64,000 bases of DNA from Fluviirhizobium alvei (lineage in GTDB: Bacteria; Pseudomonadota; Alphaproteobacteria; Rhizobiales; Rhizobiaceae). Under the pieces are notes generated by a model, which was not told the DNA's origin, did no database searches, and saw nothing but the letters and a program-made list of their open reading frames with translations. Below are positions 61,013-64,000 of the stretch, in pieces. The stretch's first letter is position 1; every line of letters starts with the position of its first letter. The position numbers were made by a program, and so were the translations under genes. The stretch lies in contig NZ_JAUOZU010000017.1 of NCBI RefSeq assembly GCF_030551875.1, positions 1 to 64,000 of the forward strand, written 5' to 3'.

Positions 61013-61939
61013 TCAGCCTTTGCGGCTGGCTTCGAGGCTTGTCCGCATCGCGTTGAGGGTCTGCTGGCCAAGACCCCGCACGGCTGCTTCGATGATGTCG
61101 CCATCGCCCAGTGCTGGCCGATCGGACAAGACCGGGCCTGAATCGGTGCCGCAGCAGACAAGATCGCCAGGGAAGAGATGGAAATCGTGCGTCAACCGGG
61201 CAACGGTCGCGGCAATCGTCTCGCTCCGCGATGCGAGGTTCGCTTTCAGGTTGGTTTCGCCATTGAAGGCGATGTTGGTATCGACTGCATCAATCGCGTC
61301 GGCAAAGGCGGCCGGGACGAAATAGGGACCGGTCGGAAGGAATGCCGGCTGCGATTTTGCCTTGAGCCAGTCGACACTTTCCGTGCCATCGATTAGGGAA
61401 AGATCCGTGACGGTCATATAGCCCGCTATGGCATTGACGGCCTGTGCCGGGTCCAGTTCATAGCTCGGATGGGCGATGACGGCGCCGACCTTGACTTCGC
61501 CGACGACCTTTCCGTCGCGCGACGGCAAATGGATCTTCGCTTTTGGGCCGACCACCGTGGAGGCAAGCTTGTTCACGAACAGACCTGGTTTCTCACCGGC
61601 ATTGGTCACTTCGCACAGAACCTGGCGTGGTGTTTCAAGCGGCGCGACCGGTGTCAGAAACTCGATCGCCGTAAAGGCGCTGCGGAAATATTTACCCGCT
61701 TCGGCATCATCGAGGGCGGCAACGGTGGCGCAAAGTGCACGGAAATTATGATCCCAGTTCTGCAACAGGCCGAACAGGGATTCCTTGCCCGTAAGCGCCA
61801 GGCCAAGACGTGCGGCCAGAGTGGCGATCGCCTCGATGGAGATGGCGGCTTCATCATCGAGAACAATGGCCGGAAAGGCCGGGCTGCCGCTGACGGTGAA
61901 CATGCCCAGGACGAACGGGATTGGTGTGCTGTCGATCAT
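61013..61939 (-). CDS. Fumarylacetoacetate hydrolase-family protein 2
   Basis: A 308-residue FAH-fold enzyme with KLASTVVGPKAKIHLPSRDGKVVGEVKVGAVI, GYMTVTDLSLIDG and DLVCCGTDSGPV near the C-terminus. Likely hydrolyses the product of the VOC dioxygenase. The start at 61939 has GGGAGGA five bases upstream; the longer frame is rejected. Transcribed in the same direction as the dioxygenase/monooxygenase pair, 177 bases upstream of it. Confidence 0.85.
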   Translation of the reverse strand: MIDSTPIPFVLGMFTVSGSPAFPAIVLDDEAAISIEAIATLAARLGLALTGKESLFGLLQNWDHNFRALCATVAALDDAEAGKYFRSAFTAIEFLTPVAPLETPRQVLCEVTNAGEKPGLFVNKLASTVVGPKAKIHLPSRDGKVVGEVKVGAVIAHPSYELDPAQAVNAIAGYMTVTDLSLIDGTESVDWLKAKSQPAFLPTGPYFVPAAFADAIDAVDTNIAFNGETNLKANLASRSETIAATVARLTHDFHLFPGDLVCCGTDSGPVLSDRPALGDGDIIEAAVRGLGQQTLNAMRTSLEASRKG

Positions 61940-62107
61940 ATCTTCCTCCCTTTTCCTTTCATTAGGCGGCAAGAGGCGGCCAACAAAGGCCTTTTCAAAG
62001 ATAGCGGCTATCGGAAACGGCAATGGCAAGCCGGCGGTCATGCATCGCCTTTACGATTTGGAAACCAGCCTTGCGCTATCGTTGATGCTGCTTTGCAAAA
62101 AGCGCAT

Positions 62108-62136
62108 TTGCGTTATGTGCGATGCAGCAATATAAA
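62108..62136 (+). promoter_or_regulatory. Promoter of the alpha-r14 sRNA copy 2
   Basis: TTGCGT, 17 bases, TATAAA, ending about nine bases before the first sRNA hairpin. Confidence 0.6.
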
Positions 62137-62142
62137 TGACGT

Positions 62143-62258
62143 CAAGAAGTCGATACTCCTCCTCCCAATCGGCTTCTGGCGACCACCGGCACTCCTCCTC
62201 CCAGCCGTTGGTCAATATCAAAAGCCCGGTGCATCCTCCTCCCGCACCGGGCTTTTTT
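62143..62258 (+). ncRNA. Alpha-r14-type small RNA (CUCCUCCC-loop, copy 2)
   Basis: Three hairpins at 62146-62176, 62181-62213 and 62220-62258, each loop containing CCTCCTCCC. The last (AAAGCCCGGTGC / GCACCGGGCTTT followed by TTT) is a strong terminator. Promoter at 62108-62136. Same length and layout as the copy at 41016-41131, with different stems but the same loops, as in alpha-r14/cuckoo RNAs whose loops pair with Shine-Dalgarno sequences. Confidence 0.88.
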
Positions 62259-62301
62259 GTGTCTTTCGGTCAGCCATGCTGTCGAATTCGAGCCGCGCCT
62301 T

Positions 62302-63606
62302 TCAGCGCGGCCGGCCCTCGTAGAGCGGTACGAAATCGCGGCCGCCATCGATCGAAGAGGGGCGTCCATCAAGAAAGAGTTCGCCGATCCTGGGTGCTGT
62401 GCGGGCAATCACCTTGCCACGGCGGATCACGGCGAGCCGGTTCGGCTTCAGCCGCAGCGCTTCATAGACATCTTCAGCTTGCAGGATCACAAGATCGGCG
62501 TTGCAGCCCTTGGCGAGACCATAATTCTCAAGCCCCATCGTCCTGGCCGAGTTGACCGTCAGTGCATCGAAGATCTTCCGTTTGTCCTCAAGCCCGGCCA
62601 TCTGTGCAACATGGATCGCCATATGGCCGACTTCCAGCATGTCGCCCGATCCCATCGAATACCAGGGGTCCATCACGCAGTCATGGCCGAAGGAGACGTT
62701 GAGGCCTGCCGCCATCAGTTCCTTCACCCGCGTCATGCCGCGCCGCTTGGGATAGGTGTCGTGGCGGCCCTGCAGCATGATGTTGATCAGCGGATTGGGA
62801 ATCACATTGATCTCGGCTTCCGCCATCAGCGGAATGAGCTTCGAGACATAATAATTGTCCATCGAATGCATCGAAGTGAGATGCGAGCCCGCCACGCGGC
62901 CTTGAAGACCGAAGCGGATCGTCTGGGCGGCGAGCGTTTCGATATGGCGCGACATCGGATCGTCGGTCTCGTCGCAATGCATGTCGACCGGCAGGCCGCG
63001 ATCGGCGGCGATGCGGCAGAGCGCTTCGACCGACAGCCGCCCATCCTCCATCGTGCGTTCGAAATGGGGAATGCCGCCGACAATGTCGACGCCCATGTCG
63101 AGTGCACGTTCCAGTGATGCGACCCCATCGGCGGCGCGATAATAGCCGTCTTGCGGGAAGGCGACGAGCTGCAGGTCGATATAGGGTTTGACCTTCTCGC
63201 GTACCTCGATCATCGCTTCGACCGTCACCAGTCGCGGATCGGACGTATCGACATGGCTGCGGATATGCAGAAGGCCCTGGGTGACTGCGAGATCGCAATA
63301 ACGCAGCGCCCGCTCGACCAGTTCTTCCTTCGTTACGATCGGACGCAGTTCGCCCCAGAGTGCGATGCCTTCGAGAAGCGTGCCGGAGACATTCATGCGC
63401 GGCAAGCCAAGCGAGAGCGTCGCATCCATATGAAAATGCGGATCGACGAAGGAGGTCGAGACGAGCCTGCCGGTCGCATCGATCGTCTCGGCCGCTTCGG
63501 CGGTGATGTTGGCCTCGATCGCTTCGATTATCCCGTTGCGGATGGCGATATCGACGCCCTTGCGACCATCCGGCAGGTTGCCGTTCTTGAGGATGAGATC
63601 GAACAT
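62302..63606 (-). CDS. codA: Cytosine-deaminase-like amidohydrolase
   Basis: A 434-residue metal-dependent amidohydrolase. It has the HxH metal site in SFVDPHFHMDATLS, HIRSHVDTSD, a second site in DMHCDETDDP and GHDCVMDPWYSMGSGDML, the CodA signature. Could deaminate cytosine, isoguanine or an N-heterocycle; the neighbouring nucleoside-type permease and ring-cleavage genes favour an N-heterocyclic compound. GAAAGGAACC before the ATG. The gene symbol is by family resemblance only. Confidence 0.78.
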   Translation of the reverse strand: MFDLILKNGNLPDGRKGVDIAIRNGIIEAIEANITAEAAETIDATGRLVSTSFVDPHFHMDATLSLGLPRMNVSGTLLEGIALWGELRPIVTKEELVERALRYCDLAVTQGLLHIRSHVDTSDPRLVTVEAMIEVREKVKPYIDLQLVAFPQDGYYRAADGVASLERALDMGVDIVGGIPHFERTMEDGRLSVEALCRIAADRGLPVDMHCDETDDPMSRHIETLAAQTIRFGLQGRVAGSHLTSMHSMDNYYVSKLIPLMAEAEINVIPNPLINIMLQGRHDTYPKRRGMTRVKELMAAGLNVSFGHDCVMDPWYSMGSGDMLEVGHMAIHVAQMAGLEDKRKIFDALTVNSARTMGLENYGLAKGCNADLVILQAEDVYEALRLKPNRLAVIRRGKVIARTAPRIGELFLDGRPSSIDGGRDFVPLYEGRPR

Positions 63607-63622
63607 GGTGGGTTCCTTTCGG

Positions 63623-64000
63623 TCAGCGTTCGCCGCGGCGATAGGGTTGCATCAGCGCCTGCGGCACCCGGGCCCGGCGGGCCATGATGGCAAGAGCTGC
63701 AATCGAGAGAATGTAGGGCGTCATCAGGAAGATCTGGTAGGGCACGCCCTCGATGGCGGTTTGAAGCCGGAGCTGGAAAGCATCGAAGAAGGCGAACAGA
63801 AGCGCGCCGAACAGGGCGCGACCCGGCCTCCAGGAGGCGAAGACGACGAGCGCGATGCAGATCCAGCCGCGACCCTGCACCATGGTCGGAAAGAAGGAGT
63901 TGAAGGCCGACAACGTCAGGAAGGCGCCGCCCATGGCCATCAGCGCCGAGCCTGCGAGCACCGCGCCATAGCGCACGACCATCGGATTGACACCCTGGGC
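63623..64000 (-). CDS. Nucleoside/BMP-type ABC transporter permease (partial)
   Basis: The last 126 residues of a BPD_transp_2-type permease, continuing past the window edge. Segments such as YGAVLAGSALMAMGGAFLTLS and GRGWICIALVVFASW are typical of the second permease of nucleoside (BmpA-type) importers. It ends 16 bases before the amidohydrolase gene, indicating uptake and first processing of the same nucleobase-like compound. Confidence 0.85.
   Translation of the reverse strand, partial: AQGVNPMVVRYGAVLAGSALMAMGGAFLTLSAFNSFFPTMVQGRGWICIALVVFASWRPGRALFGALLFAFFDAFQLRLQTAIEGVPYQIFLMTPYILSIAALAIMARRARVPQALMQPYRRGER

Overview
The window looks like chromosomal or megaplasmid DNA of a member of the Rhizobiales, in the Rhizobium/Agrobacterium/Ensifer range. 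Evidence is the GC-rich coding sequence, an F1-ATPase zeta-subunit gene (DUF1476), two small RNAs of the rhizobial alpha-r14 type with CCUCCUCCC loops, an initiator tRNA with an alphaproteobacterial anticodon stem, and a dense set of ABC importers for scarce nutrients. Species cannot be fixed from sequence alone.

Region 1 (1-18.4 kb) starts with an initiator tRNA and is then an organosulfur-scavenging island. An ssuA-ssuA-ssuD-ssuC-ssuB operon plus a small ORF imports and desulfonates alkanesulfonates. A second operon (msuE, small ORF, sfnG, a complete LIV-type ABC transporter, sfnB) appears dedicated to dimethyl sulfone or related C1 sulfur compounds. Behind it lie two paralogous FAD/NAD(P)-binding proteins, a flavin reductase and an Rrf2-family regulator. 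An AT-rich inverted repeat (core AATTATAT, best form GTCTAT-N7-ATAGAC) recurs in five promoter regions, so the Rrf2 protein is the obvious candidate controller of the whole island.

Region 2 (18.4-25.6 kb) is mixed and partly decayed: an RTX-type C-terminal remnant, a tryptophan 2,3-dioxygenase (kynA) pseudogene, an L,D-transpeptidase-like (Tlde1-domain) protein, an isochorismatase-family hydrolase, a truncated ISNCY-type insertion sequence, a LysR/NTF2/SDR cassette and a DMT permease.

Region 3 (25.6-38.7 kb) is a TetR-controlled catabolic cluster. It holds a trimethylamine-dehydrogenase-like flavoprotein lacking the covalent-flavin cysteine, an MFS permease, a CocE/NonD-type hydrolase, a complete peptide-type ABC importer with a Tat-type binding protein, and an MttB-family methyltransferase. 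Together they suggest uptake and demethylation of an unidentified, possibly esterified, methylated amine.

Region 4 (38.7-48.2 kb) is housekeeping and signalling: a secreted Cys-rich peptide, a PhzS-like monooxygenase with a DUF3237 protein, an alpha-r14 sRNA, htpG, the zeta subunit, and an operon of HD-GYP response regulator, molybdopterin-fold-like periplasmic protein and hybrid histidine kinase. A 129-bp nested palindrome lies upstream of that operon.

Region 5 (48.2-64 kb) is aromatic or heterocycle catabolism. A NitT/TauT-type importer with two permeases, a LigA/LigB-type dioxygenase, an NTF2-fold protein, a nucleotide-sugar-type dehydrogenase and a fumarylacetoacetase-family hydrolase lie in three transcription units sharing one operator (TGGTYGNACGACCA). 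After a RES/Xre toxin-antitoxin pair and a MITE-like element comes a second set: FAD monooxygenase, VOC extradiol dioxygenase and a second FAH-family hydrolase. The window ends with a second alpha-r14 sRNA, a cytosine-deaminase-like amidohydrolase and the start of a nucleoside-type ABC permease.
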